Source of the DNA: Calonectria ilicicola
Lineage: Eukaryota; Ascomycota; Sordariomycetes; Hypocreales; Nectriaceae
Length of the DNA stretch: 64,000 bases
NCBI GenBank assembly: GCA_020809705.1
Contig: CP085830.1
Location: 682,001 to 746,000 of the forward strand
Direction of reading: 5' to 3'
The stretch's first letter is position 1. The number at the start of each line of letters is the position of its first letter. The notes beneath the pieces are model-generated. The model was not told where the DNA came from. It made no database searches and saw only the letters and a list, made by a program, of their open reading frames with translations. Of the stretch, positions 21,480-33,147 are shown piece by piece. The position numbers and the translations under genes were made by a program.

Positions 21480-23078
21480 CTAGCTGGGAGCGGGCCTACA
21501 AAGCCGCTATAGCAACTCTGGACGTAGTCACCAAATTGTCGCCACGATATCTCCTCATTTCAGATACTCAGCATATCCTTAGCCAGGTGGCCGGGATAGC
21601 TTCTGATGCTGTTGCAATTTCATTGAATGCTCAAAAGCCCCCGCTGACAGCCCTTAAGCTTTTAGAACAGGGCCGTGCTGTTCTCGCATCTTCTTTGGAG
21701 GATGTATTATGGACCTTCAAAACCAGCATCCCGAGCTCGGAAGCAAATTTACAAATCTTCAGGACTAGCTCTATATTCCTATCTCATTTAATAACTTTGA
21801 AAAGAATGTTGAAACTTTATAGGGGCTTCAGATGGATTAGAGATATGACGCTAATAAGGAGATAGATATATTAATTATTTAAATTCAGAGTCTCCTTGGA
21901 TTTTATGATTTCTTCTTCGCTTTGAGTGAAGAGGATATTCTAGTTGCATTAATTGAAGGTTTTATTGTGGTTATAAATATAAGCGAATTTTGTTGTGATG
22001 CAATCCTCATTACACAACAAGACATTCACCTAATACCTCTCCTATATCTCACTCTTCATGAATTGGAGAATATGTCGTAGGATGATGACTTGGGCAGACA
22101 TTACATCCTAAAGTGGCTATGGGATGCCGTTGCTAACCCGATCCTTTTGGCTTTAGGATTTACAAAGAGTCCAGAGCCAAACAAGAAGTGGCCTCGCATA
22201 TGGTGGATTCTTACTGGACTTCTCAGCAAGTTTCCACTTCATGCGGCCGGCTATCACACTCAGAATTCATCCAAAACAGTATTGGATCGAGTAGGTTCAT
22301 CGTATAGCTTGTCAATCAAGGGCCTAGTTCGCAGTCGGAAACGTCGTTATGCTTCTTTAAGGCAGGTACTTCTTGTTGGCATGGAACACACGCCACAGCA
22401 CTCGACTCTGGCTTTGGCTACTGAGGAGGTCATTATGTTAAAGGAAGTGTTCTCATCAATAAATTGCCAAATAATCGGGCCGGTGTGTACCAAGAAAGAG
22501 GTTTTGACGAATTTAGCTCAGACTTGTTTCATTTTGCGGGCCATGGATATACAAACAGCAAAGACCCGCTGGAGGGTCATCCACTGCTTTGAGATTCAAA
22601 ATTGGACCCTCTCACAGTTTTGGAGTTGCTATCTCTAAATATTCAAGAAAATTCCCCCTTACTTGCCTATCTCTCGGCATACGGGACTGGAAGAATCCGG
22701 GACATTGTGTTTTTCGACGAAAGCCTCCACTTAATCAACGCTTTTCAACTTGCAGGATTTCGTCATGTAGTGGGTACCCTTTGGGAGGTTAACGATAGTT
22801 CATGCGTTGATACAGCGAGAATATTATATGATGTGATCACAGACGGCGAAATAACGGACGAGGGTTCGTGTTGGGGGCTTCATAAAGCTTCTCGGGAAAT
22901 GCGAAAAGAAGTCGCGTACAGATTCCTTCGAAAATATCCACAGCACACCTTTCAAAAAGTGACATTGAGATGGATTCTAGATCCTGAGGTAGTGAGAATG
23001 AAACGGAGGGTGGGCCTCAGAAATATAACGGTGTGCTGGGATGATGATGACGAGCACAGGATGCATTGGGTTTCTTAG
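21480..23078 (+). pseudogene. Decayed TPR-CHAT protease-like gene
   Basis: Fragments in three frames line up in order with a fungal TPR-CHAT protein. About 21480..21760 encodes the TPR-end motif (SWERAYKAAIATLD, ISDTQHILSQVAGIASDA, ALKLLEQGRAVL). 21890..22527 encodes ILKWLWDAVANPILLALGF, PLHAAGYH and VLDRVGSSYSLSIKGL. 22528..23078 encodes the catalytic part, HFAGHG and LSAYGTG, then FQLAGFRHVVGTLWEV. Lesions: in-frame TAG at 22078..22080, a 1-nt frameshift near 22528 just before HFAGHG, in-frame TGA at 22590..22592, and a disordered stretch around 21780..21890. The catalytic Cys of the usual SACxTG motif is Tyr (LSAYGTG). CHAT proteins are caspase/separase-like peptidases linked to cell-death and conflict systems. 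This copy is a pseudogene. Confidence 0.85.
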
Positions 23079-23962
23079 GTACACTATGGAGTTGGATTGA
23101 TCTTATTACATTGTTCCATTCGATAATAGTACATTGCACTTGCCTAATGCTTTGCTTATAACTTACCAGAACCGGGATTCCTCTTCGCCTCAACACTCCA
23201 ATATAGCGAGCATCGTCGCCGCTCCCCAGAGACGAAGTCGACCTTTACTTCCCCGCCAACGTGGAAATTCTTAGTTCCGAGTTCTCCGATTCGCTTTTGG
23301 TCGTATGAAGATACCTTTTGGACTCGGGACCAAGATGAATTGTAATTGGGGGCTGCCGCTGAGTTCGGGCAAGAATTAATATCGAATGTCGACAAAACTT
23401 TCTGTGAGGGTTCTTTATGAGGTTGGGTCTATCTATGTTCATCAGACAGAAAATAGAGAGATACTATCACTAGAGAATCCTGATGTAATCGGTAAAAGAC
23501 GGGAGGGAATGCCATGGAAGAAACTCGATTAAGACGCGGAAAAGAAGGACCTCAAAAGAAAATTATAGCAGGATAGATCTTGCTCAAATAATTCAGCTAA
23601 TAGATAATGCTAAATTTTGCAAAGGACCTGTAAGTTGGAAAAGATGTTACTATAGTTATATATCAATAGATAGCTACGGCTCCTTGTGCATTGAGTTGGA
23701 AATTGAAGCTCTTGATTTCTCACTATGGAAGGGATCTAGCTAGGTCTCTTATAGCTGCAGCTGCTAGCTGCAACCCGAGACTTCCTATCTAAAGTTGAAG
23801 CTATTCGGAGCTTGGTAGTCTTGGCTACCGTTATCTGATAAGGCCGGCGGCGGCCTCCAGTTGTGTCTGTAACGGTCAGATAAGCCGGTCACCGTTGTTG
23901 ACGGTATTTGTATGTGAAATCGGGCTGTGTGCAGCCCGATTCCGGTCTGTTTGATCTTGCCA
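23079..23962. other. Intergenic
   Basis: Follows the CHAT relic. Composition is mixed, with short ORFs on both strands; around 23740..23790 there are AGCTGCAGCTGCTAGCTGC-like short repeats. I see no gene. Confidence 0.4.
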
Positions 23963-24271
23963 TTACTGTGTTATTCGGGCTAGGCTATTGATGATATCTA
24001 CGGTGTGTGACATTAATTGCTTGTATCTTCCACAAAGAAGCGAGGTGGGTTCTATACCTATGTTCTTGTCTCCTCCTGCGTCAAGGATATCGCTTATCTC
24101 AATGTCGTTATTGTTCATAATGTCGAGAATTGAGGCCAAAATGGAGACGAGATCACGCCGAATAGGTTGATGAGATACCGTATCAGATCGAGCAATATTA
24201 ACCGAGCTAGGTATTACAGCAGCCCAAGTCTCTAAGGCAAGTGCACAAACGAGTACAGATTCGAAGCGCAT
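23963..24271 (-). CDS. Small predicted secreted protein
   Basis: 102 aa if translation starts at the ATG at 24271, which gives a good signal peptide (MRFESVLVCALALETWAAV, cleavage near VIPSS). A longer in-frame ORF reaches 24373, but its N-terminus would bury the signal sequence. The mature part has an RR dipeptide (QPIRRDL), is rich in Ile/Asn/Asp and has a single Cys, so it is not a disulfide-rich effector. It resembles no family I know. It sits between the CHAT relic and an AT-rich island, a setting common for lineage-specific small secreted proteins. Confidence 0.5.
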   Translation of the reverse strand: MRFESVLVCALALETWAAVIPSSVNIARSDTVSHQPIRRDLVSILASILDIMNNNDIEISDILDAGGDKNIGIEPTSLLCGRYKQLMSHTVDIINSLARITQ

Positions 24272-25341
24272 TGTGAGTTTTCCTGAAAGATGCTTTGATT
24301 GCGTTGTGATGACGGCTGGGTAGATATATGATGTGATGTTGATGAGGATTGGTGATGGAAAACTCGGAACCAAATTGAAACTTATGGATTATATAGTTTT
24401 AATTTCAGTCTTTCATGAAAAATAGGCTAATGTTGCTTAAAACGATATGGTGATTTTGAGTTTCCGTGGCTTGCAGGATAAACCGCATATATCATTATCA
24501 CATTCTCATCACCGACAGCTCCGTAGTACGATGAACTCAGAGTCTGGCTATATACATATCAAGACATGTCACCTGGTAGAGAAGAGTTCTTTTAATTGAT
24601 AGTTCAATAAATGATTGGTCGAAGTTCTGCCGCTCTCGGCGATCATATCTTAGTCTGTGCCACTATGACAAATATGAACTACCATGATTGCAGTAGCTAC
24701 ATATAGTTGCATACATACTAGTATCGTTTGAGCAGGTGCCTTTGGTGCGGTTCTCAAAGGCGCGTCCACAGCATCAATTTCTACTAACCGTACGGGTGAC
24801 GAGGTTAGGTTCACTACTAAGATCCCTTCGCAAGAAGTAGACCTTGTTGCCGCCGCTATAGACAAGATGTGCTTAATGTTAGGTTGTTGTATTATAAGCA
24901 TATATACTAAAGAATATATTTAATAAATATATCTTAAGAAATAATAAAATATTTTTAAAAAATTATATTAAAATTAATTTATAAATATTATTATTATAAA
25001 TTTCTTTTGAAATAAATTTAATTTTTAAAATAATTATATTTATTAAATAAAAATTTATTAATTATAATTTTAAATAATTTATATAAAAATTAAATTATAA
25101 TTTTAGTAAATTATAAACTTAACTAAAAAGGAGCTTTACAGTTACAATAATAGCAGATATAACTAAGTTTGGCCACATGATTCGCCTGAATAAGATACAA
25201 TCAACTTTAAATTATATATTGTATTACTTTTTCATAACAGAGTTAAGCAAGGCTAATAAACAACTGGGTCAAAGTTGAGCTAATAATCATAGCAGTCATA
25301 AAACAGCACTCCAGGCCGGTCACGCGTCTCTTGTGTTTCGT
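24272..25341. other. Intergenic with AT-rich island
   Basis: Holds the promoter of the small secreted protein gene, the AT-rich block at 24895..25135 and the 3' flank of the arylsulfotransferase. An 83-codon ORF on minus (24650..24901) has no recognisable features. Confidence 0.45.
24895..25135. repeat. AT-rich island
   Basis: About 240 bp almost wholly A and T (runs such as TATATTTAATAAATATAT), sharply different from both flanks. It has no coding potential. It could be a relic of a RIP-mutated element or a simple AT tract. Confidence 0.6.
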
Positions 25342-27354
25342 TTAATAATACCGGAGTAATCGCCGCAGATGCGGTTTTTGAGTCACGGAAACCAGTGCAC
25401 TAATCCAAGTAGTGTCAGCCATCAAGTAACAGTATCAACAAACAAGAGGGGTTCAAGAGAATACTCACATGGCGCAACTGACACCTATAATTCCGGCGAG
25501 GTATATAACTGCTGAATCAAGACTAAACTCTGGCATATCGTTGATTAAAGGGGCTTCGAAAACGATATCATCATTTATGTCGCTGTCACTCGAAACATGG
25601 GTGACTTCGTTGTCGCTTGTTGTATCCAAGATGTCCTTGACTTCACGGATGGGGTAATCCAAATGAAAGAGGTTTCCGGAACTAATATTCACTGCGGGAG
25701 TAGAGCCGACAATTTTGTCATGAATATCAAGTGCAGCGACGCGGGCAAATGTGAAGGATGAATTTGGGGCGAGATCAAAGCCCGTTTCAAAGCCCATCCG
25801 GGGCAATTCTCTCCTGATATGTTGGGGACTATCTAGATCCTCGATCGTTGTCGAGAGAAGCTGCAAAAGTTAGGCCCAGGTGAAGTACAAAGCGGAATGT
25901 AGATACATACCAGAACCCATTTATTGATGTTTGTCGCACCATTCCATGATACGTAAATGGTATCATGACCATTATCAAAATGGGAAGAAATGTTGGGCCC
26001 CCAGAGAGGTTTCCCCTCCCAATCACCCTTGAAAGCCCGATAGGCTAGAGAACGACGAAGGCCATGTGCGCTTGGATAAACTGTTCCCCGTTGGAAGTCC
26101 ATCACAACTTCGCCATCAGATGAATACTCGGTATATAGAGGATTTTGACCCCATGCAACGAGCGTTCCGCCATTTGGAAGGCGCTGAACACCACCTCGGG
26201 AAGAGGAACTGATTCCTTGAGGATGGTAGTATTCATTGACCACCCACATTGTCATGTTCGAGAGATCGAATTCAATTTCTAGACCACGGGAACATTTTGG
26301 ATCCCCTTGTGTACAAAAGTTGTTCCTCAGTGATCTATTGTCAAACAATGTGATGCGGTTTGGGCCGCTGAATCTTGCTTGGTGTTGGTAGTCAAAATTA
26401 GCTGATCGGTTCACACTAATATCCTTGAACTGATTTCGCTTGCCACCCATGATCCATTTGACTTTGGAGGTTTTGCCGTCAATCAGGGCGATGGAGCTAA
26501 AGTGTCGATAGCTAACCAGATAATCACCCTCCGAAGTCTATATGAGTTAGCTTTTATTGCCCTCTATAGCCCATTTAATAACACACCTTTGCGACGCTGT
26601 TCATATGGCAATAGTCAAGATATAGCCTGGCAATCTCATCAGGGGCCGGTTGGCTATACGGCCATACCGTAGTGTCCACTGGAAAGTGAGGTAGAGTGGA
26701 GAACTCGAACACGACCTTGTTGGTGGTAGGGTCGATTTCCTGGAAATAACAATTCCTGACCCCTTCTCCCTTTACCGGGCCGCCTATCGAAGTGAGATCA
26801 GTATTCTCCGGTTGATTATAAATCATGATGGCGGTGTCGTTGTGTGTAAGGTGGCATTCGTGGTTATCGGATAACGATGTTTTGGGATCACTGTGTGCAC
26901 GAAATACATATAGCTTTTGGTAATGCTGGTTGTATATATGAATTTCTTCGCCCATATATAAAGCCAGCACCGGTTGACCTTTGAATATGTAGGTCTCGAG
27001 TCCGTGTGCCATTCCATATTGTTCATCTGACCACACGAGACTAAGGTCTCTGGCCGAAATGATGCTGGGTCCATACGAATGCAGACTATAGGAACCGGTG
27101 ATAAAATAAAATGCGGAAGGATCAGCCTTTTCGGGGTTGAGAGTATTGACTTGGTAAATCGGTGCTCTAATGTGAGGCGCCGAATGAAATGTTTGAGAGG
27201 GCAGTAGCCCCAGCGACTTATTCTGATATGCTTCCAAATCTCTGTGTAATGGCACATCGGCCGCCACATTAGAGACCAATAATGATAGGTACAGACAAAG
27301 CTGGCACCAATAGGCTGCCATTAGGCAATGTACTTTGGCCTGAGGATGGCGCAT
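25342..27354 (-). CDS. Arylsulfotransferase (ASST)-family membrane-anchored protein
   Basis: Four exons on minus: 26587..27354, 25911..26537, 25469..25860, 25342..25399, giving 614 aa. The start at 27354 (MRHPQAKVHC) puts a hydrophobic LCLYLSLLVSN signal near the N-terminus; starts at 27321 or 27429 are also possible. The family pattern of fungal ASST proteins is clear: FITGSYSLHSYGPSIISARDLSLVWSDEQYG (in parts), DYCHMNSVAK then TSEGDYLVSYRH across intron 1, KWIMGGKRN, FDYQHQARF, and WGQNPLYTEYSSDGEVV. Intron 25400..25468 (GTGAGT donor) replaces an apparent stop and adds a C-terminal helix (VIYLAGIIGVSCAIAL) with a basic RRLLRYY tail, so the protein is probably anchored and faces the lumen or outside. 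The family name comes from bacterial aryl sulfotransferases; activity in fungi is unproven. Confidence 0.85.
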
Positions 27355-28957
27355 GCTGGCATTGTTGTCATGGAACAAAGAAAAGACGAAAGTCGGGCCA
27401 GTGGAACGATTGACAAGAGGCAGTACCAATGTATTGTAATATGGGTAAAGATAACTCTGGAATGTGGGAAATGATTTGGATCAAGGGGCAGGGGGAGGGA
27501 AGGCTGTGATCCGGAAACTAGGGAGGCTATTGATTGAAATAGACTAGTGGCTTGTGAGCATTCTTCGGATGGAAAGGGGCCGTTGATTCGTTAGTAAAGT
27601 GAAAATACCAGATCTCGTACCGTCGCAAGTGCTAAAAAAAAGCCCCTATAGTCATGCCATGCTAATTCTGGCGTAGGGCATCCCCGGAAAAGTCCGAGTA
27701 AGGCTGAGATCAGAGTGGTCATAGACTGCAATTAACGAGCGGGAGAATAATCGCAAGCATATCTTTAAAGGGCGGATCCTTTTTTTTTTTCCCTACCTCA
27801 GCCCACCCGTTTCGAGTCCCCCTACAGTGTCTTAGAGAGTGTCGTGTCTCAGACATACTGGGCCAGGGCATCGCAGAACTATCTAAACCTCCCTCCGACT
27901 TCAAATATCGTATCAAAGGGCGGACTGGATGGCTACTCAAAAAGCCCTTTCTTGTTGTATTCTTGAAGAAGAAGGGTTGAATATTGTCTCGGTCACATGG
28001 ATGCCGAAGCGAGTGACACTATTCAAACTTTGCAGCAGGAAATATTACCTTCTACATGCCTTTATAGACACGCGAGAATGTACCAACTTCCAGTCCCTAG
28101 GAAATTTAGAGGCCACGTTTTCTGGATAACGTATCGCATAACTGACAGCGGCTGGTGATGAGAGACCAGTCGGTCAATTCGTTACGAAATTTTCACACCA
28201 TGCATAGGCATCTATTTCATACTAATGTATGAATTCCTGTCGCTTCAATTACTAATTTGATGCCTATTGCCGAGGATCCATAAGAAATCCGCTGAACGGC
28301 GGTGCTGAAGCATTACAAAATACCCATTCTGGCTTGGACGGGTGTCACTGATTGGGTTGAGGGACTAGAATTGGATCGAAAAAAAGGTGTATAATTTGTT
28401 GGTGTTAATTCGATCTCGTGCGATGAATTTTGCACGTTATTGAAAGGGCCTACTCTGCTATGTAGGAAATCTGGGCCATTTCCGACAATTTCAAGTTGGA
28501 GAGGGTCATTTTTGGGTATATTACGGGATGCAGAAATTATGTCAGAGAAGCGTCATAGAGGCTAGGGATGAAGATATTGGCATGATGACGGTGGGGAGGT
28601 TGGAATTTATATTTTATGGCCCTGGATATATCGCTGGTGCCATCGCCAGGTTTCCATCTTGATACCTTGAGATCTTTATTTCCTGGATACATTATTTTCC
28701 GCCCAATGTTTTGTCTCAGGCCACCCTAAGATCATAGCACACGTGTGGAGCGTGATTTCGCTGACTCGCTGAGTAATTCAGCTTAGGTGGGCGGATGAGG
28801 CTTTACCAGATACAGTAATTGCCGAGCCGCCTTGCCGTATACGGTAATTGCCGAATTTCGCCATCACTGCCTTGAACGAGCTGCTTGAAGCTGTCGAAAC
28901 CTCTCCCATGCGTATTTGCCAGTCACCGAGCGAGAAGGCTTTTTTCCAATTCAGGAA
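27355..28957. other. Divergent intergenic region of 1.6 kb
   Basis: Lies between the arylsulfotransferase start (minus) and the AflR-like factor start (plus). Short ORFs at 27719..27940 and 27929..28129 have no support. A short direct repeat around CCGTATACGGTAATTGCCGA / CAGTAATTGCCGAG occurs at about 28812..28856, close to the factor's start. Confidence 0.45.
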
Positions 28958-30478
28958 ATGTTCGTTACGCTCAAGGCTTCAAAAAATGCCCGCAAGGGCG
29001 CGGGGATGGAACAGGTCTCGTTGAGCAGTGCTCGCCAAGACAGCGCTCGCAACCGGTTTGGGTCAAGCCGACGAGATGCATGCATGGCGTGCCGCAGCAA
29101 GAAGGTGCGTTGGCATTTTTAGATATTCTTGTGGTGACATTCGCGTTAATAATTTTTGTCTAGGTCCGCTGTACGGGACTGATGAAGGCTTGTGATAGAT
29201 GCATTGCTCAGCAGGTAGCATGCGTCTTCTCCTCAGAGCCTCGCGCGAGGACCCGCAAAAGTCGGGCGGCTGGCATCTCCAGCCTAAGACGCCCAAGATT
29301 GGACGCCAGCATCCAAGACTCGCTTGGTAACAGAGATAATGACCCACAAGCTCAGTCATCGGCTGAGAATGATCCTGGAAATACGACACAGAACCCTGGT
29401 CAAGAGTTGGTCTTGAGTGAAGGTCTGCCTCAAGGGCATGGTCACCTTCCAAACATGAACCAACTGGTGGATCAGGATTCCTATCTTTCTTTAGTGATGG
29501 CGGAATCGAGCCGGATTGAGCCACTAGATATGGCTCAGACCCCAGCAGCAAGCTCAGAAACGAGTGCTCGCAGCCTTTCATCGAATCTGCCACAAAGTCA
29601 GTAGCTACTAGCTGCCCTCTTGTGCTCGTTCCGAGCCCTTGGCTAACGTCTCAATAGGTGGCTCAACACCTAACTCTGTAATTTCACCGCCTTCAATCCC
29701 TGGAGACTACCAGGAATCATTTATGACAGATGGGTCGCCATCATCATTTGATGGGGCCTTTTCGTCTGACAGATCTACTATCGATTCCCCAGTCCCTGGT
29801 TTGCACTCAGCACCTGACACTCCCAACCTGACTACATGTACTTGCATCGATGATATTCTTGGAATTGTTCAAAAGTTGGACAACGATGAATTCAAGCTAA
29901 GAACACTTGGCTTTGACCTGGTCTTGAAGCTGCAAAAGTGGATGGTATTTCACTGCTGCAAGCCACTAGACTGTCCAAAATGTCTCCATTTGCCTACCGC
30001 TTCTACCGTGATTCTCATCATCTGCAACAGAATCGCCAACATGTTCCAATGCTTGTCACGGCGTATCGGGCGCCAACTACTTTTGTCCAACGAAATGGGC
30101 GACGAGAGTAGTAATGTGTCGAACAATGGAACACCTGTTGATACCCCACTGACAAGCGATTTGGCCATCACAATCAATGCCTCCGTTGTTCAGCTTGTCG
30201 ATGGCACCACCATATCTGCTCCTTGCAACCCTGACATGTTTTCCCCTGAATTCGAGTGCCAATACTCTAAGGAGGAGCGATTGCACATGATTCGCGTTTT
30301 GACGAAGCTTCAAGTGCGAAATTTTAACCAGCTCTTACTTCGTATCAGCGAGATACCTCAATCTCAGAACAGCCAGGCAAGAGTTGAAAAGGTGGCGGAA
30401 CTCATGAATCGCCTACAGCATGCAGCGGCTTCCATTGATGATACATTTGGGAAGATGATAGAAAATCTCGTGAGCTAG
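28958..30478 (+). CDS. Zn2Cys6 transcription factor, AflR-like
   Basis: Three exons: 28958..29104, 29164..29596, 29658..30478, giving 466 aa (start could also be the ATG at 29006). Intron 1 splits the zinc cluster; splicing gives ACMACRSKKVRC followed by KACDRCIAQQVAC, a C-x2-C-x6-C...C-x2-C-x6-C binuclear cluster. A basic RTRKSRAA segment follows. The C-terminal half carries the AflR-type pattern CTCIDDILGIVQKLD ... FHCCKPLDCPKCLH ... then a helical Gln/Leu-rich region. AflR-like regulators activate aflatoxin/sterigmatocystin-type and other polyketide clusters. No polyketide synthase lies in this window, so its targets are elsewhere or are the nearby hydrolase or sulfotransferase genes. The start is the nearest upstream ATG in frame. 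Confidence 0.85.
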
Positions 30479-31173
30479 GTGCTGGCTGGAGAAGTGGCAG
30501 TGGAAAACGATTATTTGAATGGATCGAGGTGGCACAGCAGGCAGCCCTAGACTTCTGTTTAAAGCGATGCGCTATTTGATTCTGATTAGAGTTCATGTAT
30601 GATAGAATTTTCGGATAGATATGCATGATACTACATTTTTGTTGGCAATATGCACTCCATTCGTACTGCGTCGTGTTGGAAGTGGAAGCCGCTCGCGTGA
30701 ACAATTGGGGCACCATGATCACGTATTACCGAGACCCTCAAGACCCATTGTTTACAAGGATGATATTTGTCACAAAGGTTAGTCAGGGCACTATCTAGTT
30801 GGAAATATAGAACGGAGTAAATTATCATGGTCCATGATGGTTCCGAATGCGGAAAATGCCGGCGAGCTTTATAATATTCCCAAATGTGGGCTTTTCATTA
30901 GCGGCAGTAATTTATGCTAGATGGTAAACCATTAGTCTTGGATGTAATGCTAGCGGCTTGATATGATATAGCTGATGAATGATCCGGATAATGCCTAATT
31001 TGGCGAATAGCCGTCGGAATACACTGGTTCTGACCTGGATGCAACCACCCAGTTGCTGTGCTCTGAATATGAAACATATAACAAAATAAAGTCGCGCTTG
31101 AATTTCGAATCAAAAATTATTCACGAGAAAATAAATATCCAAGCAAATTTCAAGATAAACAGACAACCCGAAA
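30479..31173. other. Intergenic, promoter of dienelactone hydrolase
   Basis: Tandem spacer between two plus-strand genes. AT-rich near both ends; I see no gene. Confidence 0.5.
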
Positions 31174-32020
31174 ATGGCATCCCATCCACCAGGACGATGT
31201 TGCACCGTTGGCGTTCAACACGAGTAAGTCTTCATGCACCTTGGCCCAAGCTGATTTCAAAAGTCTGGGAGAAGTACTTCTAAGAATCAAGGCTTACACG
31301 AAAATTGATAGAGGCACCACAAAAGGCAAAAAGATTAAAGTCGGGCGACACGATGCCTATCTGGCGACGCCTGCCTCAGAGACTGCGCATGATGGCGCGG
31401 GCATTTTATACATCCCCGACGTATTCAGCATCTGGGATAATAGTATGCTTCTTGCAGACGAGTTTGCGGCCAAGGGATACACAACCTTGATAATTGACAT
31501 TTTCAACGGCGACGCGATCGAACCCGGAAAGTTTTCAGAGGTAAACCTGTCAGATTGGATCCAGAACGGGCGAAATGGTGCTGGGGGCCACACTCTCAAG
31601 GAAATCGACCCAATCATCAGAGAGGCGCTTGATTATCTGAAGAATGATTTGGGGATCAGCCAAATTGGCGCAGTGGGTTATTGCTTTGGGGCAAAGTACG
31701 TCATTCGGCACTATCAGAACGGCATTAAAGTGGGTTTCATTGCGCATCCATCCTTTGTCGAAGAGGATGAGTTGGCGTCGATTACGGGGCCGCTTTCAAT
31801 CGCCGCCGCCGAGACCGACTCCATCTTTCCAGCAGAAAAACGACACGCCAGCGAGGAAATTCTGAAGAAGAATGGAAATCCCTATCAGATCAATCTATTC
31901 TCTCACGTCGTCCATGGATTTGCAGTCAGGTGCGACTTGAGCAAGAAACACCAGAGATTTGCAAAAGAGCAAGCATTTTTTCAAGCTGTTGCTTATTTTG
32001 ACAACTGGCTCCTTGAATAG
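31174..32020 (+). CDS. Dienelactone hydrolase family protein
   Basis: Two exons: 31174..31223 and 31264..32020, giving 268 aa. The intron is only 40 nt (GTAAGT donor, GCTGATT branch, AAAAG acceptor); splicing gives the normal family N-terminus MASHPPGRCCTVGV. The alpha/beta-hydrolase catalytic triad is visible: Cys in GAVGYCFGAKY (about C157), Asp in AAETDSIFP (about D202) and His in SHVVHGFAVR (about H234). Family members hydrolyse dienelactones in aromatic degradation, and fungal versions often sit in secondary-metabolite clusters. It is cytosolic, with no signal peptide. Being next to and codirectional with an AflR-like regulator suggests a shared pathway, but no other pathway enzyme is adjacent. 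Confidence 0.9.
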
Positions 32021-32856
32021 TTGGCTCCCCCAGGACCTTGAAACTGAGGGGCCGAGATATTGTATGGGCATTGGACGATGGAAGATTGGGCTAATTATTT
32101 AGAGGGGGACTTCAATGGCTATGGATAGTTGGTTTATGTACTTAAATGTAACTCGACTTCTTACAATTATGGACTTTGGTGGTAATTATTTATGCAAGTG
32201 TGAAGCGTGAACAATGGGATGGATCATTATTTACCGTGGTGAAAATAAGTAGATGGCTTTTGTAGGCATTGAAGCCTCTTTATTGCTTAGATGCGTGAGA
32301 TAATCCGATAGCAGAACATGTGAATGTACTCAGCGACCAATTCAGCTATCGGATGCCAAGACGTTGGAGTGTTGTAATCAACAGAACGGTGCGGTGGCGG
32401 CTATGCGAGGAAAACGTAGTCTTTCAGCATCAAAGTGACCGTTGCGAAAAAGGCCGGAGCCAAGAGAATAAGTACGTCATTTTTGTGGCAAAAATATCCT
32501 TTTGCATTCCAGAAACCAGAGTGGACAGTTCTCTATCTGGGTCTGATCGCCGTCTTGAATCATGTTAGCCAATTAGTTATTAGATTTTGTTTTAGATAGA
32601 AACGTTTGCTTCGGGCCTGTGAAACCCCGTTCACCGAAAGTATGTTGAATCATAGAATAAACTTCCGACTCCCCACTGTCACATAACTCGACTCCGCGTT
32701 GTATAGTGGAGGTGGATGGCAGCTGAGAGTCGAAAGCTTGTTTTCTTTTAGTAGCCATGCGGCTGAGGCCCGTTCCATGATTTTTGAGCATATGGGGACT
32801 TCCCCAATGGTACGAATCGCTCCTATTAACATCATGCATCTAGTATAATGGAAGGT
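32021..32856. other. Intergenic
   Basis: 3' flanks of the hydrolase (plus) and of a small ORF (minus). I see no supported gene. Confidence 0.45.
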
Positions 32857-33147
32857 TCAAGGGAGAACAGAACCCCATATCCCACTTTGCATTTCAATTA
32901 CAGTGGCGTTTAACACTGGGATCTGTGGCTTTACTGAATAATCTGGGCGCATATTTATGCCAATAAATACGACCGCAGGATTTCTGGTCGTTCTTGGTAC
33001 CACTGTATTATCATTATCGGTTACCTTGTTATTACTGACTGTCGATCCTGACGATCCCTGGTGGGTCGCTGTTTGGGGCAGGCATCTGATATGAAGGTCC
33101 GAGGCCATTGCAAATACCAATGCGGTTCCGATCACCGTGATCTGCAT
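32857..33147 (-). CDS. Possible small secreted protein
   Basis: 96 codons beginning MQITVIGTALVFAMAS, which looks like a signal peptide, then a polar Asn/Thr/Val-rich mature part with one Cys. I know no relatives. It is divergent from the CAP-domain secreted protein 463 bp away. Evidence is limited to the signal-like start and an intact ORF, so this is a weak call. Confidence 0.35.
   Translation of the reverse strand: MQITVIGTALVFAMASDLHIRCLPQTATHQGSSGSTVSNNKVTDNDNTVVPRTTRNPAVVFIGINMRPDYSVKPQIPVLNATVIEMQSGIWGSVLP

Noticed and set aside
24650..24901. 83-codon ORF on minus
   Set aside because: No motif or signal peptide, borders the AT-rich island; no support.
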